64,000 nt of DNA, from the NCBI GenBank assembly GCA_018368455.1, contig JAGZEG010000004.1, positions 62,001 through 126,000 of the forward strand, given 5' to 3'. Source of the stretch: Coriobacteriia bacterium (lineage in GTDB: Bacteria; Actinomycetota; Coriobacteriia; Coriobacteriales; UMGS124). Position numbers and translations under genes: made by a program. This document shows positions 34,515 through 43,739 of this stretch, one piece after another (position 1 is the first letter of the stretch; every line of letters starts with the position of its first letter). The notes below the pieces were generated by a model. That model was not told where the DNA came from and ran no database searches. It saw only the letters and a program-made list of their open reading frames with translations.

Positions 34515-34623
34515 CTCGACCCTAGCATCGGGAGGCGTACGGGCAAGCTCGCTGAGCCCCGGGCCTTCCGGGTGCCTGTGCGAGCGCTTGTCAGGTAAGA
34601 GGAGAACGAGGGAGGAGAACCAT

Positions 34624-37600
34624 ATGGCCAAGCTCACCATGAGCCGTCGCAGCTTCGTCCAGGCAGCGGCTGTCACCGCGGCTGCCTGCGCGCTGACCGG
34701 GAGCACAACGCGCCCGCTGCAGGCCCTGGCCGAGGGCGAGGACACCACGGCCGGCGAGGTCAAGCGCATCCGCTCCACGTGCCGCGCGTGCGGCAAGGTG
34801 GAGTGCGGTGTGTGGGTGACTGTCGAGGACGGCAAGGTCGTCAAGGTGGAGGGCGACGAGTCCACACCGCACGGACGCGGCCACTGCTGCTCGAAGTCGC
34901 AGGCGTCTATGCAGGCCGCCTATCACCCCGACCGCCTGAAGTACGTCATGAAGCGCACGAACCCCAAGGGTGAGGATGACCCCGGCTGGGTGAGGATCTC
35001 GCTCAAGGAGGGTTTGGACCTCGTCGGCGAGAAGTTCGGCGAGATCGTCAGCAAGTACGGCGGTGAGTCCATCTTTGCGATGGGCGGCACGTCGCGCGTG
35101 TGGACGCAGGCTCCCTACGGTACGCTCAAGCAGGTGTTCGGCACGCCCAACGCCCACCTCGCCTACGAGATCTGCAAGGGTCCGCGCCACTTCGGCGGTA
35201 TTCTGACCGACGAGATCGGCTCGCCGTGGATGGAGGTCGAGCAGGAGCCCAAGGTGTACGTGCAGTGGGGCATCGCTGCCGAGTACTCCAACTACGACTC
35301 GAACAACCGCACGGTCACGGACGTGTCGCAGCACGCGAGCTGCCACATCCTCGTCGACCCGCGCCTGACGCCGCTGGGCAAGGAGAGCTCCATCTGGCTG
35401 CCACTGCGCGTCGGTACCGACCTGTGCCTGTCGCTGTCCTGGCTCAAGTGGATTCTCGACAACGAGGCCTACGACGACGCGTTCGTGCGCCGCTGGACGA
35501 ACGCCCCGTTCCTGTGGTGCGAGGACAAGGAGAAGGAGGGCGAGCCCGGCGACGGCACGTGGTTCATGGAGATGAATGGCGGCATCCATATGCGGACCCG
35601 CCTGCTCACGGAGGCTGACCTCAAGGAGGGCGGCTCGCCGAAGCGCTTCATGGTGTGGGACGAGGCCAACGAGCGCCTTACGTACTGGGACGCCGAGGCG
35701 TGCCAGTGGGAGGGCGAGGAGCACCGCATCCCGACGACGGGCATGTGGGTCGAGCATCCCTATAAGCCGCTGGCCGCCGACGCCTGGCTGCCCGACATCT
35801 CGACGTTCGCCGACCCCGAGACGGAGGCCGACCGTTTCCCGAACGGCTCGAAGGAGTGCAACCCCGAGGGCCTGCCCAAGCTGCCGAGCCTGTTCCCGGG
35901 CGAGGTCGAGGTCACGTGGAAGGACGGAACGAAGCACGTCGCCCGCACGGTGTGGGATGCGTTTGCCGAGAACCTCGAGCCGTACACGCTCGAGTACGCC
36001 GAGGAGGTCACCGAGGTTCCGGCCGAGCTCATTGAGCAGGCCGTGCGCACGTACACGACTCGCGTCAACCCGGCCTACGGCAACGGCGGCATCCACTACC
36101 AGCTCGCTCCCGACCAGACGGGCCACGCCGTCCAGAATACGCGCGCGCTGCAGATCATCGCGTGCATCACCGGCAACTCTGACGAGCCGGCTGGCAACCG
36201 CGGCTCCTCGAAGGCCGAGGTCGACGGCTGCCCCGGCCGCGCCACGATGCTGAAGACCGACTACGGCGACAAGGCCATCACGTGGGAGGGCCGCGACAAG
36301 TCCATCGAGGACCAGATTCCCGAGATCCAGGACTTCGTGCAGTACCTCATCGACAACGACTCCCCGCTGGCGCAGCGCTACGACAACAAGGTGCCCACCG
36401 ACGAAGAGGCTCGCTGGATCGCCGAGCGCAAGGGCGGCGCATACCGCCCCTCGGCGGCGTGGCCCAATCCGACGACGACGTGGGAGCGCAACGCCAAGCA
36501 GATTAGCGCCGAGCGCTTCCCGCTGCTGCGCTACTGGAACCGCTGGGCGGACTCGGCGACGATCTGGGACTCCATCAACGAGATCGACACGCCCTACCAG
36601 ATCCACGGCGGAATCTGCATGTCCGGTGACTTCATGAACGAGTCGAACCTCACCGAGGCGTGGGAGGCCCTGACGAAGCTCGACTTCTGGGTGGACATCA
36701 ACCTGTGGAGCTGCCCGAACAACGGCTGTGCCGACGTGGTGTTCCCCTGCCTGCACTGGCTCGAGGTCAACACGACGCGCGTTTCGCAGGGCGCCGGTGG
36801 CGTGTTCGGCGCCGGCCAGCGCGCCAAGCAGCCTGAGGGCGACCAGATCTACGACCCGGTTTTCGTCGTGCTGCTCTACAAGGCCATGGGTGTGCCGTTC
36901 AACGACACCGACCCCGACTACGACGAGTGGCTCAACCTCAACGTCGAGGACTTCGTGCAGATGGGCGGCACCGTCAGCTACGAGGAGCAGGAGGCCCGCG
37001 TTCTCAAGGCTGCCTGCGACGCGTGGAAGACGCCCGAGTTCCCCAACGGCCCAACGTTTGCCGAGTACGCTGCCAAGTTCCAGGAGGAGGGCTGGTTCGA
37101 CTGCCGCGAGTGGCACCCCGAGCGCTGGGGCACGTACCGTCGCTGGGAGATGGGCTACCGTCGCCAGGAGGGCGGCTACAACCTCTACCCGGCCGTCGAC
37201 GAGAAGGCCGGCTTCATGACGCCTACGGCCAAGGTCGAGATCTGGTCGACGATCATGGAGTCCTACATCGATGACGAGGACAAGTTCCCGCACTGGCGTG
37301 AGCCACAGAACTCCAAGGTGAGCGCGCCCGAGCTCTACGACGCCAGTCGCGCCGACGAGATCGGCCAGAGCCAGCCCGTCGCCGGCAAGATGGACGAGAA
37401 CGAGCACATGATCAACCGCGAGGGTTATGTCGAGGCGCTCAAGGCCCATCCCGACGCCGTGTTCACAATGACGACGGGCGCCCGCCAGCCCGTGTACTTC
37501 CACACGGAGCACCGCCAGCTGCCGTGGTGTCGCGAGCTGTGGCCCTACCCGCGCTTCGAGATCAATCCGGCCGACGCTGCCCGCCTGGGCATCGAGGAAG

Positions 37601-38022
37601 GCGACTGGGTGTGGATCGAGTCGCCGTGGGGCAAGGTCCGCGAGGTCGCTGACCTGTATTACGGCATCAAGGAGGGCACGACCAACGCGAACCACGGCTG
37701 GTGGTTCCCCGAGGTCGACTCGGCCAGCCACGGCTTCGAGCTCGTCAACATCAACTGCTGCCTCGACAAGTACGCGCAGTGCTGGATCTGCGGCGCATCC
37801 CAGATGCGCGGCGTCCCGGTCGTCGTGTACAAGGCGACGGCGGAGAACTCCCCGTTCGGCAACCCGGTGCCGTGCGATCCCGACGGCAACCCGGTCATCT
37901 GGGAGGCGACCGATCCGCGTCTGAAGGAGTGGCTGAGCTCCGACCCCGCCGCCGAGGGCATGAACTACTACCGCGCCGAGGCAAAGGGCTTGCAGACGTC
38001 GAAGAGCCTGATTCGCGCGTAA
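34624..38022 (+). CDS. Tat-exported molybdopterin oxidoreductase (DMSO-reductase superfamily)
   Basis: An 1132-residue catalytic subunit. The signal has SRRSF (R8, R9) and a short hydrophobic stretch. An N-terminal [4Fe-4S] site uses C53, C56, C61 and C88 or C89 (STCRACGKVEC...GHCCSK). C184 in AYEICKGPRHFGG stands near where the molybdenum ligand occurs and may be a cysteine ligand. A C-terminal dinucleotide-binding domain covers about residues 930-1080 (FHTEHRQLPWCRELWPYPRF, SHGFELVNINCCLDKYAQ). The style is closest to the acetylene hydratase/catechol dehydroxylase branch known from Eggerthella and Gordonibacter. The substrate is unknown. GAGGAG precedes the ATG. Confidence 0.9.
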   Translation: MAKLTMSRRSFVQAAAVTAAACALTGSTTRPLQALAEGEDTTAGEVKRIRSTCRACGKVECGVWVTVEDGKVVKVEGDESTPHGRGHCCSKSQASMQAAYHPDRLKYVMKRTNPKGEDDPGWVRISLKEGLDLVGEKFGEIVSKYGGESIFAMGGTSRVWTQAPYGTLKQVFGTPNAHLAYEICKGPRHFGGILTDEIGSPWMEVEQEPKVYVQWGIAAEYSNYDSNNRTVTDVSQHASCHILVDPRLTPLGKESSIWLPLRVGTDLCLSLSWLKWILDNEAYDDAFVRRWTNAPFLWCEDKEKEGEPGDGTWFMEMNGGIHMRTRLLTEADLKEGGSPKRFMVWDEANERLTYWDAEACQWEGEEHRIPTTGMWVEHPYKPLAADAWLPDISTFADPETEADRFPNGSKECNPEGLPKLPSLFPGEVEVTWKDGTKHVARTVWDAFAENLEPYTLEYAEEVTEVPAELIEQAVRTYTTRVNPAYGNGGIHYQLAPDQTGHAVQNTRALQIIACITGNSDEPAGNRGSSKAEVDGCPGRATMLKTDYGDKAITWEGRDKSIEDQIPEIQDFVQYLIDNDSPLAQRYDNKVPTDEEARWIAERKGGAYRPSAAWPNPTTTWERNAKQISAERFPLLRYWNRWADSATIWDSINEIDTPYQIHGGICMSGDFMNESNLTEAWEALTKLDFWVDINLWSCPNNGCADVVFPCLHWLEVNTTRVSQGAGGVFGAGQRAKQPEGDQIYDPVFVVLLYKAMGVPFNDTDPDYDEWLNLNVEDFVQMGGTVSYEEQEARVLKAACDAWKTPEFPNGPTFAEYAAKFQEEGWFDCREWHPERWGTYRRWEMGYRRQEGGYNLYPAVDEKAGFMTPTAKVEIWSTIMESYIDDEDKFPHWREPQNSKVSAPELYDASRADEIGQSQPVAGKMDENEHMINREGYVEALKAHPDAVFTMTTGARQPVYFHTEHRQLPWCRELWPYPRFEINPADAARLGIEEGDWVWIESPWGKVREVADLYYGIKEGTTNANHGWWFPEVDSASHGFELVNINCCLDKYAQCWICGASQMRGVPVVVYKATAENSPFGNPVPCDPDGNPVIWEATDPRLKEWLSSDPAAEGMNYYRAEAKGLQTSKSLIRA

Positions 38023-38027
38023 CGGGC

Positions 38028-38071
38028 GCGCGCCCGCGGCGGGCATGCGAGCCGTCGCGCCGCGGGCGCGC
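38028..38071 (+). other. Intercistronic 14-bp perfect hairpin
   Basis: GCGCGCCCGCGGCG pairs perfectly with CGCCGCGGGCGCGC around a 16-base loop, six bases after the catalytic-subunit stop. There is no T-run, so it is more likely an mRNA-stabilising or processing element that sets the ratio of catalytic to ferredoxin subunit than a full terminator. Confidence 0.7.
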
Positions 38072-38103
38072 CTTCTACGAAGGATAAGAGGGGAGAGGAC
38101 CTC

Positions 38104-38778
38104 ATGTCGCAGTATGCGATCATCACTGACCTGAACCGCTGCACGGGCTGCCTGGCCTGCACCGTCGCCTGCAAGGCGGCCAACGGCGTGCCGGTGGGCA
38201 ACTTCTGGATCCGCACGATGCGCGTTGGACCGAGCGTCAAGGAGAACGGCTCGGGCCAGTATCCCGACGTTGACATGTACTTTTTGCCGATGCAGTGCCA
38301 GCACTGCGCCACGCCGGCCTGCACGACCGTGTGCCCGACGGGCGCCTCGGCCAAGGCGGAGGACGGCACGATCCAGATCGACAAGGAGAAGTGCATCGGG
38401 TGCGGCGCCTGCATCTCGGCGTGCCCCTATGGCGTGCGCTACCTCAACGAGGAGCTCAACGTCGTCGAGAAGTGCACGATGTGCCAGCAGCTTATCGAGC
38501 AGGGCGAGCTGCCGGCGTGCGTCGCCCAGTGCGGCGCCCGCGCCCGCTTCTTCGGCGATCTCGACGAGGGCATCGACAGCTTCGAGGGCCCCTGGCGTCC
38601 CATTCAGGCCGGCACGTACGAGGAGCAGCAGGCGACGCGCGTCAAGATTCGCGACGCCGTACAGCCGTTCGAGGACGACGACGTGCACCAGCTGCCCGAC
38701 GAGGGCAACGGCCCGCAGTTCCAGTACATCCTGCGCCAGCACTACGGCGACCGTCGCGATCGTCCGTGGCGGAGCTAG
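38104..38778 (+). CDS. DmsB-like four-cluster ferredoxin subunit
   Basis: A 224-residue electron-transfer subunit with four cysteine groups in the DmsB/PhsB order: CTGCLACTVACKAANG, CQHCATPACTTVCPTGA, CIGCGACISACPYGVRY and CTMCQQLIEQGELPACVAQC. It has no signal, so it would ride out with the Tat-signal-bearing catalytic subunit. GAGAGGAC precedes the ATG. It is 81 bases after the catalytic gene, with a strong hairpin between, and 3 bases before the anchor gene. Confidence 0.93.
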   Translation: MSQYAIITDLNRCTGCLACTVACKAANGVPVGNFWIRTMRVGPSVKENGSGQYPDVDMYFLPMQCQHCATPACTTVCPTGASAKAEDGTIQIDKEKCIGCGACISACPYGVRYLNEELNVVEKCTMCQQLIEQGELPACVAQCGARARFFGDLDEGIDSFEGPWRPIQAGTYEEQQATRVKIRDAVQPFEDDDVHQLPDEGNGPQFQYILRQHYGDRRDRPWRS

Positions 38779-38781
38779 GCC

Positions 38782-39714
38782 ATGGGTGCCCAGGTCTTGA
38801 CGGCGCTGTTCACGCTTGCGACGTGCCTGGGGGCCGGCCTTTTCGGCTTCCAGGGCGTCCAGGCGCTGCGCTACCGATCTGAGCGGCTGAACAAGGCGTC
38901 GGCAGCTGTCGCCGGCGTCTTGGCCTTGGCCGGTCTCGCGTGCTTTGCCCTGCGCCTCGGCCGCCCCGAGCGGCTGTTCGGTGGGTTTGCGAACCTGACG
39001 TCGGGCATCACGCTGGCGCTGTATGCCGTCGCTCTGTTTGTCGTGGTGTGCGTCGTCGTGCTGGTCATGTCGAGCCGCGCTGAGGACGGCAGCGTCCCGG
39101 CGTGGTGCGGCTGGGCTACGCTTGTGGTGTCCGCGTTGCTCGTGGCGGGCACGACCTGCGGCTACCTGCTGTCGGCAAAGCCGGGCGGTGAGCTGTTCGC
39201 GACGATGGGCTTGTTTGCGGGAGGCGCGCTCGTTATGGGAAGCGCGGCTCACCTGGTGCTGGCCTGCGTACGCGCCGACGCCGACGCGCTGGCGCTCGGG
39301 AGGTGCTGTCTGCTGGCATGCGCCGTCGTTGCGGGCGCGTGCCTGGCGGCATACCTCGGGTGGTTCTCGCTCGATACGCAGGCCGAAGCCGCCGCGACGA
39401 AGTCGGCATTCTCCATGAGCACGTTTACGGTTGGTGACTCGGGCGGCCAGGCTGCCGCGGGCGAGCGCTTGTCCGCGCTGCTTTCCGGCGCGCAGGCTTC
39501 GCTGTTCTGGGGCGTCGGCGTGGCGTGCGGCATCGTCGTGCCGGTGGCATGCGGCCTTGTGGCGCTCGTCTGCGGACGGGTACGCACGGGATCCGACGAG
39601 CCTTCGGCCGCCGGCGTGCGCCGCGGGCTGCTCGGCGCGCTGGCGGCTGTGGCGCTGCTGGCGAGCGTTGGCGGCGGCTACGCGCTGCGGCTGTGCTTGG
39701 TGGCCCTGGGATAG
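38782..39714 (+). CDS. DmsC-like membrane anchor subunit
   Basis: A 310-residue protein with about eight helices, in the DmsC/NrfD-like anchor style (ACFALRLGRPERLFGGFANLTSGITLALYAVALF resembles the HLGRP-type block of DmsC). It would bind the ferredoxin subunit and exchange electrons with menaquinone. It closes a catalytic-ferredoxin-anchor operon and is followed by a terminator. Confidence 0.87.
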   Translation: MGAQVLTALFTLATCLGAGLFGFQGVQALRYRSERLNKASAAVAGVLALAGLACFALRLGRPERLFGGFANLTSGITLALYAVALFVVVCVVVLVMSSRAEDGSVPAWCGWATLVVSALLVAGTTCGYLLSAKPGGELFATMGLFAGGALVMGSAAHLVLACVRADADALALGRCCLLACAVVAGACLAAYLGWFSLDTQAEAAATKSAFSMSTFTVGDSGGQAAAGERLSALLSGAQASLFWGVGVACGIVVPVACGLVALVCGRVRTGSDEPSAAGVRRGLLGALAAVALLASVGGGYALRLCLVALG

Positions 39715-39741
39715 GGCCGACATTCTCGGTTATGCTCGCGG

Positions 39742-39782
39742 GGGCACCCGATCGCGCGCTGTCACGCGGCCGGGTGCCCTTT
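39742..39782 (+). terminator. Intrinsic terminator of the molybdoenzyme operon
   Basis: GGGGCACCCG pairs with CGGGTGCCC around a 20-base GC-rich loop, followed by a short TTT. It is 28 bases past the anchor-gene stop. Confidence 0.75.
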
Positions 39783-39866
39783 GCTGTTGCGGAACTGCGC
39801 CCCGGCGGCAAAGATCGCTTATAGTGCGGTGGTTTGGCCGAGCGCCTGGCTGCCGCCCGGCTCGAC

Positions 39867-41267
39867 CTAGACGTCGCGTCGGTGCCCGTCCGGCAGCCAC
39901 ACGGTGAAGCGCGTGCCGAGGCCCTCGCGCGTCAGCACGTCGATCTTCCCGCCGTGGGCGTCGACGATCCACTTGGCGACCGCCAGGCCGAGCCCGGTGC
40001 CGTCTTTGTGCTCGCTGCGGGCCGCATCCGCGCGGTAGAAGCGCTCGAACACGTGGGCGACGTCGTTTTGCGTCATGCCCATGCCGTGGTCTTCCACAAA
40101 GCAGCCGTGCATGTTCCTCGTCGGATCGACGCGCGAGCCGAGCTCGATCGCCGTGCCGGGAGGGGAGTAGCGCGCGGCGTTGCTCACGATGATGCGCAGC
40201 GCCTGCTTGACCATGGCTCGGTCAGCCACGATGAGCTCGGCTGGGGCGTCCCCGCAGGCCTCGCTGCCTCGGCGCACGGTGTACGCATGCTGTGCATCGA
40301 TCATGCGGGACTCCTCGGCGACCTCTTCCACGAGCGCTCCCAGATCGAACGCCTCGGGCGTCATCGCCTGCCTGCCCGAGTCGCCGCGGGCCAGGAAGAG
40401 CAGCTGCTCCACGAGCTCTTGCATGTGCGCCGTCTCGGCCTTGAGCGCGGCGATGGACTCGTCGAGCACGGCCTCGTCCGTCTTGCCCCAGCGGTCGAGC
40501 ATGTCAACGTAGCCCCGCACGACGGCGATGGGCGTGCGCAGCTCGTGCGAGGCGTCCGAGACGAAGCGCATCTGCTGCAGCTTTGCCTCCTGCATGCGGC
40601 GCAGCAGGCCGTTCAGTGCGATTTCGATGCTCTGCAGGTCCTTGTCGCCCGTCGATACGCGCGGCATGTCGACAGACGCCGTCTCGATGGCGTGCTCGAG
40701 ATGGGCGAGCGCGTCGGAGTCGACGGGCTCTGCCGTCGCGCTGCCGATGGCCTCCGCCGTGAGCGCGAGCTCGTTGAGCGGACGGAGCCTGCGCCTGATG
40801 AGGCGGGCCTCCGTGACGCCGCTCAGCAGCACGACGGCCTCGACGGACAGCGCCACGATGCCGATGGGCAGCGCGTGGTTCCACAGTTTGGAGAGGGGAA
40901 ACACGTACTCGTAGGCGGCGCCCGATCCCGCCTCGCCCCGGGCGATGGCGCCGTCTGCGTCGCGCACGGGGGCGGCGAACACGAGGGCGTCGTCTTCGAG
41001 TCCTGGGTTGTTGGCGCGCCAGAACACGGTTTGGCCGGGCTCGAACAGCTTGATGTCGGCGCGGGACTGCTCGGGGATTTGCTGCAGGCACTCGTGGACG
41101 AACGTTCCGGCAAGTGCGACGCACAGTGCGACATCGAGCAGGATGAACGTCGCGAGCCGGTTCGCCCACGAGGACAGGGCGATGCTGCGCGCAATGGACG
41201 ACGCGCGCTTGCTGACGCCGTCTTTGGGAGCCCGCGCTTTCGGCTTGCTACTCCTCGCGGACGACAT
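39867..41267 (-). CDS. Sensor histidine kinase
   Basis: A 466-residue kinase. Helix 1 (ATFILLDVALCVALAGTFV) and helix 2 (LPIGIVALSVEAVVLLSG) frame an extracytoplasmic domain of about 85 residues. A HAMP-like linker, the H-box SDASHELRTPIAVVRGYVDM (His near residue 241) and an HATPase domain (IVSNAARYSP as N box, EDHGMGM, GTGLGLAVAKWIV) follow. The start ATG 41267 overlaps the response regulator's end by 20 bases and has GGGGAG upstream. The signal is unknown. Confidence 0.92.
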   Translation of the reverse strand: MSSARSSKPKARAPKDGVSKRASSIARSIALSSWANRLATFILLDVALCVALAGTFVHECLQQIPEQSRADIKLFEPGQTVFWRANNPGLEDDALVFAAPVRDADGAIARGEAGSGAAYEYVFPLSKLWNHALPIGIVALSVEAVVLLSGVTEARLIRRRLRPLNELALTAEAIGSATAEPVDSDALAHLEHAIETASVDMPRVSTGDKDLQSIEIALNGLLRRMQEAKLQQMRFVSDASHELRTPIAVVRGYVDMLDRWGKTDEAVLDESIAALKAETAHMQELVEQLLFLARGDSGRQAMTPEAFDLGALVEEVAEESRMIDAQHAYTVRRGSEACGDAPAELIVADRAMVKQALRIIVSNAARYSPPGTAIELGSRVDPTRNMHGCFVEDHGMGMTQNDVAHVFERFYRADAARSEHKDGTGLGLAVAKWIVDAHGGKIDVLTREGLGTRFTVWLPDGHRRDV

Positions 41268-42021
41268 AGCCCACTCCCCGCACGGTCGAGACGAGCTCCA
41301 GGCCGAAGCGGTCGTCGATCTTGGCTCGGATGTGGCGCACGTAGACGTCGATGACGTTCGTCTCGCCCACATAGTCGTAGCCGCAGGCCTCGCGCACGAG
41401 CTGCTCGCGGGTCAGCACGATGTTCTTGCGAGCCATGAGGGCGCGCAGGACGTCGAACTCGCGGTTCGTGAGCTCGACGCGCGCGGGGGTGCCGTCTGTC
41501 GCCAAGACCGCGACCTCGTGCCGGTCGACGTCGAGTCGCACGCGGCCTGCCGCGTAGGCTGCCCCCGGTTCCGTGCTCGCCGCACTTGTGCCGGCAGACA
41601 CGCTCTCGTGTGCGTCCTCACCCTGCGGGCCCGCGGCCTTCTCGGTCGCCGGCCTGTGCCTCAGCGCCAGGCGGATGCGGGCGAGGAGCTCCTCGATGGC
41701 AAACGGCTTCGTGATGTAGTCGTCGGCCCCGGCGTCCAGGCCGGCGACCTTGTCCATGACGGCGTCGCGGGCCGTGAGCAGGATGACGGGCACGCTGGAG
41801 ACGCGGCGGATCCTTCGGAGCACCTCCAAGCCGCTGAGCTGGGGCAGCATGACATCGAGCAGGATGAGGTCGTATGAGGCGGCAAGCGCCTGCTCCACGC
41901 CGGCGCGTCCGTCGACCGCCTTGTCGACCGCGTAGCCCTCGTGCGTCAGCTCGAGCTCTATGAAGCGCGCGATCTTCTCCTCGTCCTCGACGATGAGGAT
42001 CCGCCCTGCGCCCTCGGCCAT
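41248..42021 (-). CDS. OmpR/PhoB-family response regulator
   Basis: A 257-residue regulator. The receiver has the acidic pocket EDE near residue 12, phosphoacceptor D56 (LILLDVMLP), T in LLTARD, and K in ITKPF. The C-terminal winged helix (ELTNREFDVLRALMARKNIVLTREQL and NVIDVYVRHIRAKID in family terms) binds DNA. The linker between them is long, with about 30 Ala/Glu/Ser-rich residues. It is first in a two-gene operon with the kinase. Confidence 0.93.
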   Translation of the reverse strand: MAEGAGRILIVEDEEKIARFIELELTHEGYAVDKAVDGRAGVEQALAASYDLILLDVMLPQLSGLEVLRRIRRVSSVPVILLTARDAVMDKVAGLDAGADDYITKPFAIEELLARIRLALRHRPATEKAAGPQGEDAHESVSAGTSAASTEPGAAYAAGRVRLDVDRHEVAVLATDGTPARVELTNREFDVLRALMARKNIVLTREQLVREACGYDYVGETNVIDVYVRHIRAKIDDRFGLELVSTVRGVGYVVREE

Positions 42022-42038
42022 GTGCGCCCCGCTTCCTG

Positions 42039-42671
42039 CTATTGCTGCGTGCCGTTCTGGTTCGACGCCTCGTCGCCCATGACGGTGCGCTTGAGGTTAT
42101 CCACGCCGTCGGAAGCCTTGTCCGACAGGTCGTTCAGGTTGACTTCAATGGTTCCCACGCCGTCAAAATGGTAGCGGAACTCGAAGAACAGGCTGATGAT
42201 GAGCAGTGGGATGGTGACCCAGAACGCGAAGACCACCAGCAAGATCACGATGAGGATGGGCATGGAGAACATCTGCCTGCCCTGGCGTTCGGCCACGAGT
42301 GACGTGTCGACGCTCTTACGCAGAACGCGCTTGAGCCACCCCATGAAGCGGGAGAACCCGTCGACGAACGCGTTGGCTTTCGTGGACTGCTCGTAATCGC
42401 TCTGGGCCTGGGCCATGCGCGCCGCGTCCTGCTCGTCGGCCGACGTAGCGCCCGACGTAGCGTAGCTCGCCGTCTTGGCGGCCGTCTTGCCCTGGCGTTC
42501 GAGCAGCACGACGGCGTCGAGCACGTCGTAGCCGCTCAGCTCCAGGGCCGCGCGCGCCTCCTCGAAGCTTACGCCTGTCTTGTCGCGGACAAGCTCGGCC
42601 TTGCGCATCTTCTCTTCGTCGGAGGGTGTTGCGGCGGGGCCGGTTGCATCCGTTGCCGTGGGGTCGCTCAT
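42039..42671 (-). CDS. UBA-like domain membrane protein (DUF4342 type)
   Basis: A 210-residue protein. The segment ELVRDKTGVSFEEARAALELSGYDVLDAVVLLE (about residues 27-58) is a UBA/TS-N-like three-helix bundle of the DUF4342 type. A linker follows, then a hydrophobic region of about 30 residues (MPILIVILLVVFAFWVTIPLLIISLFFEF) that likely crosses the membrane once or hairpins. A short charged tail (LNDLSDKASDGVDNLKRTV) ends the protein. AAGGGA precedes the ATG. The function is unknown; it ends 17 bases before the response-regulator gene begins and so may share its transcript. Confidence 0.78.
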   Translation of the reverse strand: MSDPTATDATGPAATPSDEEKMRKAELVRDKTGVSFEEARAALELSGYDVLDAVVLLERQGKTAAKTASYATSGATSADEQDAARMAQAQSDYEQSTKANAFVDGFSRFMGWLKRVLRKSVDTSLVAERQGRQMFSMPILIVILLVVFAFWVTIPLLIISLFFEFRYHFDGVGTIEVNLNDLSDKASDGVDNLKRTVMGDEASNQNGTQQ

Positions 42672-42857
42672 GGTGGTCGTCCCTTCTCGTGGGGGAGCCG
42701 TGCAGCTCCCAATGGATGATCCCATCATGCGGCGCGCACATTAAGGCGTCCCTGTGCGCGGATTAATATTGGCTTAACGTTTCACCACTGCTGGTAGCGT
42801 TGAGGGATATCGTGCCCACATTCCCTGGTGTTTTGACGGTTCCTCGCTGCCGTTCCG

Positions 42858-42884
42858 TTGCAAAGGGCCCCAGCTGGTTACACT
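42858..42884 (+). promoter_or_regulatory. Possible promoter upstream of the HEAT-repeat gene
   Basis: TTGCAA at 42858 and TACACT at 42879 resemble -35 and -10 boxes, spaced 15 bases (16 if GTTGCA is used). The spacing is short, so this is tentative. The divergent intergenic region 42672-42989 holds no gene; its AT-richer part (ATTAATATTGGCTTAAC near 42762) may be the promoter for the minus-strand operon. Confidence 0.3.
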
Positions 42885-42989
42885 AGGCGTAGTCAGATTT
42901 TCTGAACACGGCGGAATCGGCGCGCCCTGGCATCGCAGCGCATGCGGTGTCGGGCGCGCTTTTGTCCCCGCCCAGAGAGGAGCCGTTCC

Positions 42990-43586
42990 GTGGCGAATAG
43001 CGAAGAAGCGCTCAACGCTCAGGTTGATCAGGCGATTAAGAATCTCCCCACGCTCGTTGAGAACCTGTCGGGGCGTGATCGTAAGGCTCGCCAGATGTCG
43101 GCGCACGTCATCGCCGAGCTCGCGCGCATCAGGCCCGAGGCTATCGCCCCATTCGTCGACGATCTCATTGACGCCATCGAGCGCCCGGAGGCTCAGACGC
43201 GCTGGGAGGTGCTCGACGCACTGACGTCGCTGGCGAGCGTCGACCCCGAGACGGCGGCCAAGGCGTACGACGGGGCTGAGACGTCTCTGTTCGACGAAGA
43301 GTCCGGCCTGCTGCGCGTGACGGCGTTTCGTTATTTCACGACGATGGGCATCCAGCCCGGCTGGTCGACGCGCGTGTGGCCGCTGCTCGACGAGGCACTG
43401 CAGTGCTACCACGGCGACCAGGAGTTCCCGGGCATGCTCGACGCGATTGCCGCGTTCGCTCAGGAGCCCACGACGGACGCGTCCGTTCGCGCTGCCCTGG
43501 CCGAGCGCATGAAGTTCGACGCCCAGTCGTCGAAGGGCGCCCTGTCCAACCGCGCCCGCCAGATTATTGAGATCTGCAGAAAGTAA
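42990..43586 (+). CDS. HEAT-repeat protein
   Basis: A 198-residue protein starting at GTG 42990, with GAGAGGAG upstream. It is made of helical repeats of the HEAT type (DRKARQMSAHVIAELARI, TRWEVLDALTSLASV, GLLRVTAFRYFTTMG). Such scaffolds mediate protein contacts; the partner is unknown. It is 153 bases before the isocitrate dehydrogenase gene and may share its transcript. Confidence 0.82.
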   Translation: MANSEEALNAQVDQAIKNLPTLVENLSGRDRKARQMSAHVIAELARIRPEAIAPFVDDLIDAIERPEAQTRWEVLDALTSLASVDPETAAKAYDGAETSLFDEESGLLRVTAFRYFTTMGIQPGWSTRVWPLLDEALQCYHGDQEFPGMLDAIAAFAQEPTTDASVRAALAERMKFDAQSSKGALSNRARQIIEICRK

Positions 43587-43739
43587 CAGGTCGACAACAT
43601 AATGTGACGCGCTGTCGGGATGCTGCGACATCCGCGCGCTAGAATGGGCCCGCACGTTGCACGTCAGGACGCGCGGGCCCATTCTTGTGGCCGGCGCTGC
43701 CCGTTCCCAAAGACCCGCTATGAGATCGAGGAGAACGAC

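Noticed and set aside
34591..39723. Very long open frame (about 1700 codons) on the minus strand opposite the molybdoenzyme operon
   Set aside because: It mirrors three well-supported plus-strand genes; the protein is Arg/Ala/His/Val-rich as expected for an antisense frame in GC-rich DNA, with no domain or ribosome binding site.
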